From Amycolatopsis nalaikhensis (lineage in GTDB: Bacteria > Actinomycetota > Actinomycetes > Mycobacteriales > Pseudonocardiaceae): a DNA stretch of 64,000 nucleotides. The notes below the pieces were generated by a model that made no database searches, was not told where the DNA came from, and was given only the letters and a program-made list of their open reading frames with translations. The stretch lies in contig NZ_CP127173.1 in assembly GCF_030264295.1 (NCBI RefSeq), positions 5,835,501-5,899,500 of the forward strand. The letters are read 5' to 3'. The position numbers and the translations under genes are program-made. This document shows, one piece after another, positions 54,323 through 62,113 of the stretch (its first letter is position 1; each line of letters starts with the position of its first letter).

Positions 54323-54406
54323 GTGGCCGATCTGGCCTATGTGCTGCTGGCGATCGTCGTGTTCGCCGTGCTGGCCTTGACCTTGCGTGGATTGGAGCGG
54401 TTGTGA
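54323..54406 (+). CDS. 27-residue membrane peptide upstream of kdpF
   Basis: GTG 54323 follows AAAGGAG. The peptide (MADLAYVLLAIVVFAVLALT then LRGLERL) is one membrane helix with a basic end. Its stop overlaps the kdpF start (GTGA), so it is translated in the kdp operon. Similar small frames precede kdpF in other actinobacteria; it may be an extra subunit, but I cannot verify that. Confidence 0.65.
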   Translation: MADLAYVLLAIVVFAVLALTLRGLERL

Positions 54407-54504
54407 GCGGCACCGGCGTGTTCGCCAACGTCCTCGGCGGCGTCCTGGCGCTGGCTCTGATCGTCTACCTGTTCATCGCGTTGATCAAACCGGAGAAGTT
54501 CTGA
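54403..54504 (+). CDS. kdpF: KdpF, potassium-ATPase small subunit
   Basis: A 33-residue protein (FANVLGGVLALALIVYLFIA then LIKPEKF), the standard KdpF length and ending. It stabilises the KdpFABC complex. GTG 54403 overlaps the previous stop; its TGA overlaps the kdpA ATG. Confidence 0.88.
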   Translation: MSGTGVFANVLGGVLALALIVYLFIALIKPEKF

Positions 54505-55540
54505 TGTCCTCGACGTGGGCCGGCCTCGGGCAGGTCGGCCTCCTGCTGCTCGCGCTGGCGCTGGTGTACCGGCCCTTGGGCGACTACATGCACCGGGTGT
54601 TCACGAGCACGAAGCACTGGCGGCTGGAGAAGGCCGTCTACAAGATCGTGCGTGCCGGATCCCGAGAGCGAACAGCACTGGAAAACCTACGCTTCGGGTG
54701 TGCTGGGATTCTCGTTCGTCTCGGTCCTGTTCCTGTACCTGCTGCAGCGCTTGCAGCCGTTGCTGCCGCTGAACTTCGGCCGCACAGTCGACCCCGCGGT
54801 CGCGTTCAACACGGCGGTCAGCTTCGTGACCAACACGAACTGGCAGTCCTACGTGCCCGAGGGCGTCATGGGCCACGTGGTCCAGATGGCCGGGTTGACC
54901 GTGCAGAACTTCGTCTCCGCCGGTGTCGGGCTCGCGGTCGCCATCGCGCTCACTCGCGCGTTCGTCCGTTCGAAGAGCGACCGGCTGGGCAACTTCTGGG
55001 TCGACCTGACCCGCGGCACGATCCGCGTGCTGCTGCCGATCTCGTTCGTCTTCGCGATCGTGCTGGTCGCGCTCGGCGTCGTGCAGAGCCTCAAGTCCGG
55101 CGTCTCCGTGCTCAACCCGGACGGCTCCGGCAGCACCATCGCACTGGCCCCGGCGGCGAGCCAGGAGGTGATCAAGGAACTGGGCACGAACGGCGGCGGC
55201 ATCTACAACGCCAACTCCGCGCACCCGTTCGAGAACCCGAACTCCTGGTCCAACCTCGTCGAGATCTTCCTGATCCTGGTGATCCCGGTCAGCCTGACCC
55301 GCACCTTCGGCAAGCTCGTGGGCAACACCAAGCAGGGCTACGTCCTGCTGAGCGTCATGGGCGTGCTGTGGGCGGGCATGCTCGCGGTGATCTGGTGGGG
55401 CGAGACGCACGCGAACGGCGCCGCCGCGCGGCTGGCCGGCTCGGCCATGGAAGGCAAGGAAACCCGGTTCGGGCTCGCGGCGTAGGCGTTGTTCGCCGAC
55501 TCGACGACCGGCACCTCGACCGGCGCGGTGAACTGTGGTT
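54504..55540 (+). pseudogene. kdpA: KdpA, frameshifted, nonsense-mutated and truncated
   Basis: ATG 54504 opens with the KdpA N-terminus (YRPLGDYMHRVFTSTKHWRL). A shift near 54655 moves to QHWKTYASGVLGFSFVSVLF, VAFNTAVSFVTNTNWQSYVP, TNGGGIYNANSAHPFENPN and NLVEIFLILVIPVSLTRTFG, the K+-filter segments. A TAG at 55483-55485 stands where relatives have serine (FGLAA-stop-ALFADSTTGTSTGAVN). After GAVN (about 55533) homology ends and an unrelated helicase fragment begins. The last third of KdpA and all of kdpB, kdpC, kdpD and kdpE are absent. Confidence 0.9.
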
Positions 55541-55544
55541 CATC

Positions 55545-56063
55545 CGCTGCAGCGGCGTCGGGGGTGAACTGCTTCTTCAACTCCCCCAGCTGCCCGCGAT
55601 CGACAACTGGCCCGGCCCTAACGTCCTGCTGATGTCAGCGACCAGCTGGGCAGGCACCTCCAGCCGCTATCACGTCAACACCGACGTCGGCATCGTCCTC
55701 CGGCCCGCACGACGACGAGGTGCGGCTCGTCCTCGAATCCACATTCCGCAAAGATTTTCTCTACTGGCCGGACATGCCACCCCTCTGCGGCGGTACGGTT
55801 CCGACAGCGACACCCGCCCGCAAGTGCTGACGCAACTGCTCCACCAACTCGCGGTCCCCGACCGCAGCCTCGCCGACTCGACCAGCATGCTCGAGCAAGA
55901 ATTCGCCGACATCGACGACCCCGACCGCAGCAGAATCCTGCTGCCGGTCGGCAGCTGCGCCGAAGCCAAACGCGCCGACGAGTACCTCAACGCCGTCCCC
56001 GAATGGACCGGCCGCATCACCCTGCTCGTATCCGACGACGCAGACCTCGACAACGCCTGCTAG
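55545..56063 (+). pseudogene. C-terminal fragment of a large helicase-like protein
   Basis: Without a start, the frame reads LLQLPQLPAIDNWPGPNVLL then MSATSWAGTSSRYHVNTDVG, a SAT-type motif III of SF2 helicases. It shifts near 55710 to HDDEVRLVLESTFRKDFLYW, then returns near 55790 to DTRPQVLTQLLHQLAVPDRS, and finally RILLPVGSCAEAKRADEYLN and GRITLLVSDDADLDNAC. It resembles helicases linked to pPIWI-RE defence modules, a link I hold weakly. The 5' part is lost at the kdpA junction. Confidence 0.6.
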
Positions 56064-56136
56064 GTGCCTGATCAGCGGAAACGGTGTTCCCTGTGGTCGG
56101 CACAGGTGTGGCGGCCTGCGGGTATGCTCGTGGTAG

Positions 56137-56240
56137 CGCTCCGCGGGCCTACGTGTTCCTGAGTCGGAGCGTTAGCGGGCCGCCGCAAGTTTTGCGGCTT
56201 GCCACTTCGGTGGCGTAGCCCTTCGGGGCTGCTGCGGCGG
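56137..56240 (+). ncRNA. Candidate structured RNA with UUCG hairpins
   Basis: A hairpin CGCTCCG/CGGAGCG (56137-56143 with 56165-56171) is followed by CCGCAA/TTGCGG (56183-56197), GCCAC-TTCG-GTGGC (56201-56214) and AGCCC-TTCG-GGGCT (56217-56230). An outer helix CCGCCGCA/TGCGGCGG (56180-56187 with 56233-56240) encloses the last two and competes with the CCGCAA hairpin. A possible -10 box TATGCT lies near 56123. No frame crosses it. Confidence 0.5.
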
Positions 56241-56408
56241 ACCGCGCCACTTCCACCTGAGCGGCTTGCAGGGCGCGCGAACGGGGCTGGCGTGTTCGAG
56301 GGCTGCTCGGCAGTGCGAGTGCTGCGCCGCTGATGCGCGGGGTCGACGTGCGGCCGGCGGGTAGGCTGGCAGGTGTTACCGCTGCCCTCCCTGCGCGGGA
56401 GGTGCGTC
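56241..56408. promoter_or_regulatory. Promoter region of the coiled-coil gene
   Basis: TAGGCT near 56364 is a plausible -10 box. CGGGAGGTGCGTC places a ribosome site ahead of ATG 56409. Confidence 0.4.
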
Positions 56409-56831
56409 ATGGTTGAACATCGAACAACAGGTTCAGGGCGGAAGCGCCGGTCCTCGGCGACGCTGGAGCGGCTGGAGGCGGCGCGGCGCCGCCGCGTGGA
56501 GCAGCGGGAGAACGAGCGACGCGTTGACGCGGCGCTGGGGCCGTTCGCGGAGGCGGTGACGGCGATCGAGGCGATCGAGCGCCGGCGCGAGGGCCGGGTC
56601 GACGCGCTGGGGGCGCAGCTGGATCGGAAGCTGGCGGAGCTGGAGCGGCAGCGCGCGTCGAAGGTCGCGGAGTTCGAGCGGTCGGTCGAGCAGGTCCGGG
56701 CGGATGCGGCGATGGAGATCGGGGAGAGGCGCGCGGTGATGGCGACGTCGGTGGCCGAGATCCGCGCGGCGGAGGTCGCTGCGGCGGAGACGGCGGCGTT
56801 GCTGGGGGGCGGTGACCGCGCTGTCGCGTGA
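56409..56831 (+). CDS. Coiled-coil hypothetical protein
   Basis: A 140-residue, highly charged protein that is almost wholly helical (ERLEAARRRRVEQRENERRV, LDRKLAELERQRASKVAEFE, ERSVEQVRADAAMEIGERR). It has no membrane segment. ATG 56409 follows GGGAGG. Proteins of this sort occur on actinobacterial plasmids and integrative elements with no assigned function. It overlaps the next gene by 20 bp, so the two are co-translated. Confidence 0.65.
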   Translation: MVEHRTTGSGRKRRSSATLERLEAARRRRVEQRENERRVDAALGPFAEAVTAIEAIERRREGRVDALGAQLDRKLAELERQRASKVAEFERSVEQVRADAAMEIGERRAVMATSVAEIRAAEVAAAETAALLGGGDRAVA

Positions 56832-57000
56832 TGCCGCAGCGGCGGCGGAGGCTCGCGGGCAGGAGAGGGCGCCTGTTGGCTCGGGTGTAGTAGAAGCGGA
56901 CTCGACGGCGGGATCGGACGATCATCCTGCGGAGGGCCCGCTGCATGAGCCGGTGCCGGTATCGGAGCCGATGGGCGAGGCGAGAGATCCGGCGGAGTAG
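56812..57000 (+). CDS. Small acidic hypothetical protein, 62 aa
   Basis: Starts at GTG 56812 within the end of the previous gene. The product (SRDAAAAAEARGQERAPVGS, then HPAEGPLHEPVPVSEPMGEA) is low-complexity, acidic and probably disordered. It is followed by a strong terminator hairpin. Confidence 0.5.
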   Translation: MTALSRDAAAAAEARGQERAPVGSGVVEADSTAGSDDHPAEGPLHEPVPVSEPMGEARDPAE

Positions 57001-57023
57001 CCGCGAGGCCGCGGAGGCATGAA

Positions 57024-57063
57024 AAGAGGGGTGGTGGCACCGCTAGGCGCCGCCACCCCTCTT
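57024..57063. terminator. Bidirectional hairpin terminator
   Basis: A 15-bp stem (AAGAGGGGTGGTGGC with one G-U pair) and 10-nt loop between convergent genes. Confidence 0.85.
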
Positions 57064-57079
57064 CGTTGTTGTCGGCGGT

Positions 57080-57538
57080 TCAGCGCGCCGCGGTCGGCTG
57101 GTTAACCTGCTGCCCGGCGAGGCGCCGGGCGCGGCGGGCGAGAGTGAGGCGCTTGCATCGCTGGTAATGGACGATCATCGCGGCGATGCCGCAGCAGAAC
57201 GCGATCCCGAATGCCCACTGGCTGGCGGTGCCGCCGTCGGCTGAGCCGGGGAAGTGCGCGATGAACAGGTAGCCGGGCAGGGTGATCGCGCCGAGGATGG
57301 CACCGCGGCGGTAGCGATGGTCGAGTTTCGGCTTGATGCGGTTGCGGCTGAGGTAGGCGACCACGCACCCGAGGAGCGCACCGAACAACACTGCGCTGGG
57401 CAGGGCGAGCAGGCCGGTGGGGTCGGTGAAGGGCGTGACGAAGAGTCCGATGTAGCCGAAGGGCTGGATGCCGAGGTAGACGCCGGTGCCTCCGGCGAGG
57501 ACGAGCCCGGGGATGGTGACGCCGTAGCGAATGCTCAT
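57080..57538 (-). CDS. Membrane protein of the SSB operon
   Basis: A 152-residue protein from ATG 57538 with three or four helices (GVTIPGLVLAGGTGVYLGI, ALPSAVLFGALLGCVVAYLS, GAILGAITLPGYLFIAHFPG, AFGIAFCCGIAAMIVHYQRC). A basic tail (KRLTLARRARRLAGQQ) follows. It lies downstream of ssb but behind two terminator hairpins, so it may have its own promoter. Such proteins are common on actinobacterial integrative elements; function unknown. Confidence 0.65.
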   Translation of the reverse strand: MSIRYGVTIPGLVLAGGTGVYLGIQPFGYIGLFVTPFTDPTGLLALPSAVLFGALLGCVVAYLSRNRIKPKLDHRYRRGAILGAITLPGYLFIAHFPGSADGGTASQWAFGIAFCCGIAAMIVHYQRCKRLTLARRARRLAGQQVNQPTAAR

Positions 57539-57705
57539 CCCCTGAGCGTCAAGCGATTCTCCTACCCCAAAGGGTGATCTTCGGGCCAGGACGCGTAGTC
57601 GTGGCTCGCGCGCGAGACGGCTCGCTGTCGCCGCATCGGACTTGGTCGCGGAACGGTTGTGGGCGGCGGGCATCGTGGCCTCCGACGGGCGTGTGGCATG
57701 GAAGA

Positions 57706-57737
57706 GGCCGGGGCCAGCCGTGAGGCTGGCCCCGGCC
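57706..57737 (-). terminator. Hairpin terminator downstream of ssb (second)
   Basis: A perfect 14-bp stem (GGCCGGGGCCAGCC with its complement) and GTGA loop. Confidence 0.8.
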
Positions 57738-57745
57738 TTCGGGGT

Positions 57746-57781
57746 GGTGTCCGGCCGGAGGGGAAGGTCCGGCCGGACACC
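57746..57781 (-). terminator. Hairpin terminator downstream of ssb (first)
   Basis: A perfect 14-bp stem (GGTGTCCGGCCGGA with its complement) and 8-nt loop, 9 bp after the ssb stop. Confidence 0.8.
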
Positions 57782-57789
57782 GGGTTTCA

Positions 57790-58293
57790 TCAGAACGGCG
57801 GGGTGTCGCTGTGCCCGCCGGCGTTGGCGCCGACCAGCTCCTGTTCGGTGGCCGGGCCCCACAGATCGCCGGCCGGGGTGGCGGGCGTGCTGGTGGCCAG
57901 GTCCGGGTTCACCGTCGTGGGCGCGGTCTTCCCGTTCTTGGTGATGGTGGCGGTGGCGTAGCGCAGCGACGGGCCGATCTCGTCGACGGTCAGCTCGATC
58001 ACGGTGCGCTTCTCGCCTTCCTTGGTCTGGAATGAGCGCTGCTGGAGGCGGCCCTGGACGACGACGCGGGCGCCGCGGGTCAGGGACTCGGCGACGTTCT
58101 CGGCGGCCTGCTTCCAGATGGTGCAGCGCATGAACAGCGCTTCGCCGTCCTCCCATTCGCCGGTGGCGCGGTTGAGGGTGCGCGGGGTGGAGGCGACGGT
58201 GAAGTTCGCGACCGCCGCGCCGGTCTGGGTGTAGCGCAGTTCGGGGTCGGCGGTGAGGTTGCCGATGATGGTGATGGTGGTGTCGCCGGCCAT
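57790..58293 (-). CDS. ssb: Single-stranded DNA-binding protein
   Basis: A 167-residue protein from ATG 58293 with GGAGG five bases upstream. The OB-fold is clear: TTITIIGNLTADPELRYTQT, ANFTVASTPRTLNRATGEWE, FMRCTIWKQAAENVAESLTR and VVVQGRLQQRSFQTKEGEKR. The linker is short, and the tail HSDTPPF stands in for the DDIPF acidic tip that recruits replication partners. It is probably the SSB of an integrative element or plasmid, given neighbours that are typical of such DNA. A long inverted repeat lies 86 bp upstream. Confidence 0.93.
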   Translation of the reverse strand: MAGDTTITIIGNLTADPELRYTQTGAAVANFTVASTPRTLNRATGEWEDGEALFMRCTIWKQAAENVAESLTRGARVVVQGRLQQRSFQTKEGEKRTVIELTVDEIGPSLRYATATITKNGKTAPTTVNPDLATSTPATPAGDLWGPATEQELVGANAGGHSDTPPF

Positions 58294-58378
58294 GGTGGCC
58301 TCCCTGGTGCTCGTCGGGGTGTGGAACGCGGCACAGCCTGAGCACGCGGCGGCCGGGGGTCGCCGTGAGGCGACGTCC

Positions 58379-58478
58379 CCGGCCCGGCTCATCCGCCCGG
58401 TGTGAACCAGCCCGCTGCTCGACTGGCGTCGGGGCTCGGCAGGTGGAGGGGCTGGTTCACCCGGGCGGATCGGGCCGG
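58379..58478. repeat. Long imperfect inverted repeat upstream of ssb
   Basis: The left arm (58379-58413) holds CCGGCCCG, four unpaired bases, then ATCCGCCCGG and GTGAACCAGCCC. The right arm (58449-58478) is its complement with a one-base bulge. About 30 bp pair around a 35-nt loop. It could be a cruciform at an origin or transfer site, or a leader structure of ssb. Confidence 0.6.
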
Positions 58479-58702
58479 TCTTCGGGGACGCACTGCCCCC
58501 GGCCGGGGTGTGCTTACCTTCGGGCGATCCACGGCCCGGCGAGCCGGGCGAGGCCGCCGCCGGTGACACCCGCGCGCCGTCGCGCGCCACTGAGACTGGT
58601 CCGCGCGTGCGCTGGACGGTTCGACCGCGGGATTACCACGTTGGCGCGCTACAGCCCTGTGCCCGGCACCGCACCCGCTGCGTGGCGGGGTAAGCGTCAT
58701 GG

Positions 58703-60032
58703 TTGCTTGACCGTTCCGCCCCAGCCACTTCTACGACGAGCAGCAGCTTCTGCTCGGCCGGTCGTATCGGGCGGGGGACTAGGTGCGCCTCACCGCGTCG
58801 GCGGGCGCCGCGTGGACAGTCGTCGACCTCCTCGACTCCGAGCTCGTCGCGCCGCCGCGCGTGCTTCCCTTCGCGGCCAACGCAGTGCTGTTCGGCGCCG
58901 ACCCGGCCGGCCGCCGCGACTCGGCCGACGCCCTGGACCGCGCCATCGACTTCGCGCGGCGCGCTCACCTCAAGGTGTACCTGCCACCGGGGACGTACCA
59001 GGTCAACCGGGACGTCCTCGTCGACGACGTCACGATCGAAGGTGCTGGCAGCTGGTACACGATCGTTAAGGGCCACGGCGTCTACGGCAAGGCCGAGGGC
59101 AGCCACGACGTCCACCTCGCCCGCCTCGCGATCGAAGGTGACGTCCGGGAGCGCGTCGACACCGACCAGGTGAACGCGGTCGGCGGCGCGTTCAGCGATT
59201 CCACTGTGGACTCGCTGTACCTGCACCACACTAAGGTCGGCCTGTGGTTCGACGGGCCGATGTCCCGCACGCGGATCACGAACAATGTCATCGCCGACCA
59301 GATCGCCGACGGCCTGAACTTCCACACGGAAGTGACGGATTCGGTGGTGGCGAACAACTTCCTGCGCAACACCGGCGACGACTGCCTGGCCATGTGGTCG
59401 GAGAAGGCCCAGGACGCGCGGAACACGTTCGACCACAACACGGTCCAGACGCCGGTGCTGGCCAACGGGATCGCGCTCTGCGGCGGTGTGGACAACGTCG
59501 TCTCGGCGAACCTGGTCGCCGACCCGATCCGCGAGGGCAGCGCCATCCAGGTCGGCTCGCGGTTCGGCGCGGAGCCGTTCGGGGGCGGCTTGCGGATCGC
59601 GGACAACACGACCGTGCGGGCCGGGACGTTCGAGCTGAACTGGAAGATCAGGCTCGGCGCGATCTGGTTCTACGCGCGGGAGAAGGACATTGCCGCCGAC
59701 ATCGCGGTGACCGGCGACCACTTCCTCGACAACACCTACAACGCGATCATGCTGGTCAGCGACTTCCCCGTGAAGGACAAGTACTCCATCGGCGGGCTGC
59801 GGTTCGCGGACCTGCGCGTCGACGGCACCGGGACGTCGGTGCTCAGCGCGCGGTCGGTGGGCTCGGCGTCGTTCCGGAACGTGGCCGCGCGGGGCGTCGG
59901 GGCGGTCGGGGTCAACAACTGCGGGTCGTTCAACTTCCCGCCGACGGGCCAGCGCCGTGGCTGCTGCCGAACACGATCACCTGCGACGACCGGCCGCCGG
60001 TCGTGCCACCCCCGGCGCGTACGGGGTGGTGA
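58703..60032 (+). pseudogene. Mycodextranase-like beta-helix protein, broken
   Basis: The frame opens mid-gene with RPSHFYDEQQLLLGRSYRAG; a TAG at 58780-58782 replaces what is usually a charged residue before VRLTASAGAAWTVVDLLDSE. It then continues with AIDFARRAHLKVYLPPGTYQ, DVTIEGAGSWYTIVKGHG, ADGLNFHTEVTDSVVANNFL and RNTGDDCLAMWSEKAQDARN, a right-handed beta-helix with the acidic GDD site. A shift near 59945 leads to SGSEPWL-like APWLLPNTITCDDRPPVVPP, ending at 60032. The 5' half, including signal and carbohydrate-binding parts, is lost at about 58703. Hydrolysis of alpha-1,3-glucan-like polymers is inferred from the family. Confidence 0.78.
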
Positions 60033-60050
60033 CCGGAATGCCAAACGATG

Positions 60051-60095
60051 TGAATGACTCATTCATGTCGCCTGACGACTTGAATGAGTCGTTCA
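60051..60095. repeat. Pair of TGAATGA palindromes
   Basis: TGAATGACTCATTCA at 60051-60065 is a perfect 15-bp palindrome. TGAATGAGTCGTTCA at 60081-60095 is a near copy. Each is followed by TGTC, so the unit is about 30 bp. Similar units are spread between genes in some Amycolatopsis-like genomes. Confidence 0.65.
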
Positions 60096-60138
60096 TGTCA
60101 TCGAGGCGGCGCCGGACCGGACCGCTAGGGTCTCGCCC

Positions 60139-60615
60139 GTGACGGGTTTGCGGGGTGTCTTCGCGGGGTTCGGCAAGAGCAGGGCGTTCGCGGTGCTCGG
60201 GCGGGCGCTCGTGCCCGCCGACCGGGTGCTGCTGCGGATCAGCGGCGGCCGCGTCGGCGTCGGCGCGGCCGTCGGGCTGCGGACGCTGCTGCTGACGACG
60301 ATCGGCCGTCGCAGCGGCGAACCCCGCCAGGTGCCGCTGCTCTACGTCGAGCGCGGCGGCGGGTACGTCGTGATCGGCTCGAACTGGGGCGGCGAAGCGC
60401 ACCCGGCGTGGTCGGTGAACCTCCTGGCCCACCCGGCCGCGACGGTCGCCATCGGCGGCCGGACGGTCGAGGTCACCGGGCGGCTCCTGACCGGGGACGA
60501 GCGCCGGGAGATGTGGGACGCGGTCGCGGAGTACTGGCCCGCGTACGACCGTTACGCCGTGCGGGCCGAGCACCGCGAGATCCGCGTCTTCCTGCTGGAG
60601 CCGGTCAGTCGATGA
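60139..60615 (+). CDS. Deazaflavin (F420)-dependent nitroreductase-family protein
   Basis: A 158-residue Ddn-like protein. It shows LRTLLLTTIGRRSGEPRQVP, LLYVERGGGYVVIGSNWGGE and AHPAWSVNLLAHPAATVAIG, the F420-binding signature segments (TxGRxSG, GSxxGx, HPxWxxNL). Such enzymes reduce quinones or nitro compounds using F420H2. The GTG at 60139 is nearly leaderless: TAGGGT ten bases upstream is a fair -10 box. Its stop overlaps the tail of an opposite-strand GNAT fragment. Confidence 0.88.
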   Translation: MTGLRGVFAGFGKSRAFAVLGRALVPADRVLLRISGGRVGVGAAVGLRTLLLTTIGRRSGEPRQVPLLYVERGGGYVVIGSNWGGEAHPAWSVNLLAHPAATVAIGGRTVEVTGRLLTGDERREMWDAVAEYWPAYDRYAVRAEHREIRVFLLEPVSR

Positions 60616-60784
60616 GGTCGGTGTGCCGGATCCGGTACACCTGCAGCCGCAGGTTGTAGTACTTGTCGGTCTCGCCGACCCACTGCATGCCGAGCCGCTT
60701 GGCGACCGCGATGGCCCGCGTGTTGTTCGGCCGCGCGACGGCGAAGAGCTCCTCGGTGTCCTGGGTGAATGCCCACTCGATCAG
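60605..60784 (-). pseudogene. GNAT acetyltransferase, C-terminal fragment
   Basis: PLIEWAFTQDTEELFAVARP, NNTRAIAVAKRLGMQWVGET and YYNLRLQVYRI form the last two motifs of a GNAT acetyltransferase (motif A tail and motif B). The 5' part is absent; at about 60784 the strand switches to the class II amidotransferase gene in another frame. Confidence 0.72.
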
Positions 60785-61191
60785 CGGGGGGCGAGAGCGA
60801 TGAACCGGTCTGCGGAGAGGATGTTCACGGCGGCGATACGGGTGTCCGAGCGTGGATCCTGTCGGGACGGGTGAGCCTCCTGCGGTAGGACGCCGTTGTG
60901 GGCCAGCAGGGTGCGGGGGTCGCCGCCGATGGGGAACGGGTGGATGTTGTCGTCGGTGACGGGGCCGTGGGTGGCGAAGCGGCTGTGGAACAGCGCGGGC
61001 TGGTCGGGGTGCAGGCCGCGCGGGGCGGTGAACTCGTCGATGACGGCGGCGGCGTTCATGCCTCGGCCGGTGATGATGCGGTCGCCGTCGACGATGGCGT
61101 AGCCGTGGCCGTCGTTGTTGTGCACGGTGCCGTTGGCCAGGGTGGTGGTGTCGAGTTGGGTGCCGGCGGGCAGGTAGGTCAGCATGCACAT
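60781..61191 (-). pseudogene. Class II glutamine amidotransferase, 3'-truncated
   Basis: ATG 61191 gives MCMLTYLPAGTQLD, with the nucleophilic cysteine at position 2 that becomes N-terminal on maturation. Then GTVHNNDGHGYAIVDGDRII, ALFHSRFATHGPVTDDNIHP and TLLAHNGVLPQEAHPSRQDP follow, the glutamine-binding and oxyanion motifs. The protein is only 136 residues and ends ADRFIALAPR where it meets a GNAT fragment. The start overlaps the amidoligase stop by 13 bp, the expected coupling of an amidoligase with its ammonia-releasing partner. Confidence 0.8.
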
Positions 61192-61745
61192 GCCAGGTCC
61201 TCCAGTTCGGCGGTCAGCGGCGCGTACTGCGGGCGGGTGCGCAGCCACTGGGTGAAGGCGCCCCAGGTCCAGACGCCGCGGGTGGTGGTGTCGGGGATGG
61301 TGAGGTCGCGGGTGTAGGCGACGGAGGCGTCGGCGAAGGCGAGTGCGGCTTGCACGTGCCGGATGTCGAGGCTGGAGGCGAAGACCCGCAGTTCGAAAGT
61401 GTCCTCGGGCTGGGTGTTGATGGCGGAACTGCGCCCCAGTAGGTGCCCTTGCAGGAGTGTTTGATGTTGTCGCGTTCGAGCCACGGAACGCGGCGTAGCC
61501 GCTGGAGCGGCGGGCGAGGGTCTGGACGTCGGGGGCGTTGCGGTAGACGAACTTCATCCACCGGAACACGTGGCAGGGGTCGGTGAAGGCGGCGCGGCTG
61601 ATGTGGACGTGCAGCCCGTTGCCGTCGCCGGTGCAGCCGGCGCGGTCGAGCAGATGCCAGGAGAAGGAGTCCAGCGCCCAGCGGTAGGCCATCGGGTGGG
61701 TGACGAGCTCGAACCCGTAGCCGATGGAGTCGTCCGCGCTCGGTC
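61179..61745 (-). pseudogene. Amidoligase (glutamine-synthetase-like ATP-grasp fold), broken
   Basis: From the junction at 61745 the strand reads SADDSIGYGFELVTHPMAYR, TGDGNGLHVHISRAAFTDP and FRWMKFVYRNAPDVQTLARR, then shifts near 61490 to ERDNIKHSCKGTYWGAV, and again near 61440 to SAINTQPEDTFELRVFASSL, ending EDLACAC. GLHVHISR and FELRVF are the metal-binding segments of the COOH-NH2 amidoligase family. The first about 60 residues are missing. Amidoligases with class II amidotransferases are known from phage and plasmid DNA, where they are thought to form amide bonds on peptides or proteins. Confidence 0.72.
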
Positions 61746-62066
61746 ATGACCTGTCCGACGAACGTTACGAAGCACTGTTCGGTATCGGCTACCGAGGATC
61801 CCGCCATTTCACCTGGCAAGAAGCTCTCGATTTCGCTGCCCGCGGCCCGTGGCCGCAGGCCGAAGTGTGCTTCGCCCTCGGCGGCACCGCCGACCAGTGT
61901 CGCCCGGACGATCCTGCAGACCGGCCTGGGGATCGGCGCGGTGTTCGGGTTGTTCGCAATCGTGCTGGTGGTGGGTGTGACGGTGCAGGCCGCCTACGGC
62001 GTGGAGACCAAGCAGCCACAGCTGGAGCGGTTGCCCGCTGAAAGGTCGAGACCATGTCGCCGCTAA
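61746..62066 (+). pseudogene. Short unplaced plus-strand fragments
   Basis: One frame reads DLSDERYEALFGIGYRGSRH and FTWQEALDFAARGPWP; another then reads TILQTGLGIGAVFGLFAIVL and VVGVTVQAAYG, a membrane helix. They look like two parts of one gene separated by a shift near 61900. No start or ribosome site is present. Function unknown. Confidence 0.4.
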
Positions 62067-62113
62067 CCTCGACGCGACTTCGCCGCCGTCGCCGCGGGTG
62101 GGGCGTAGACGGA

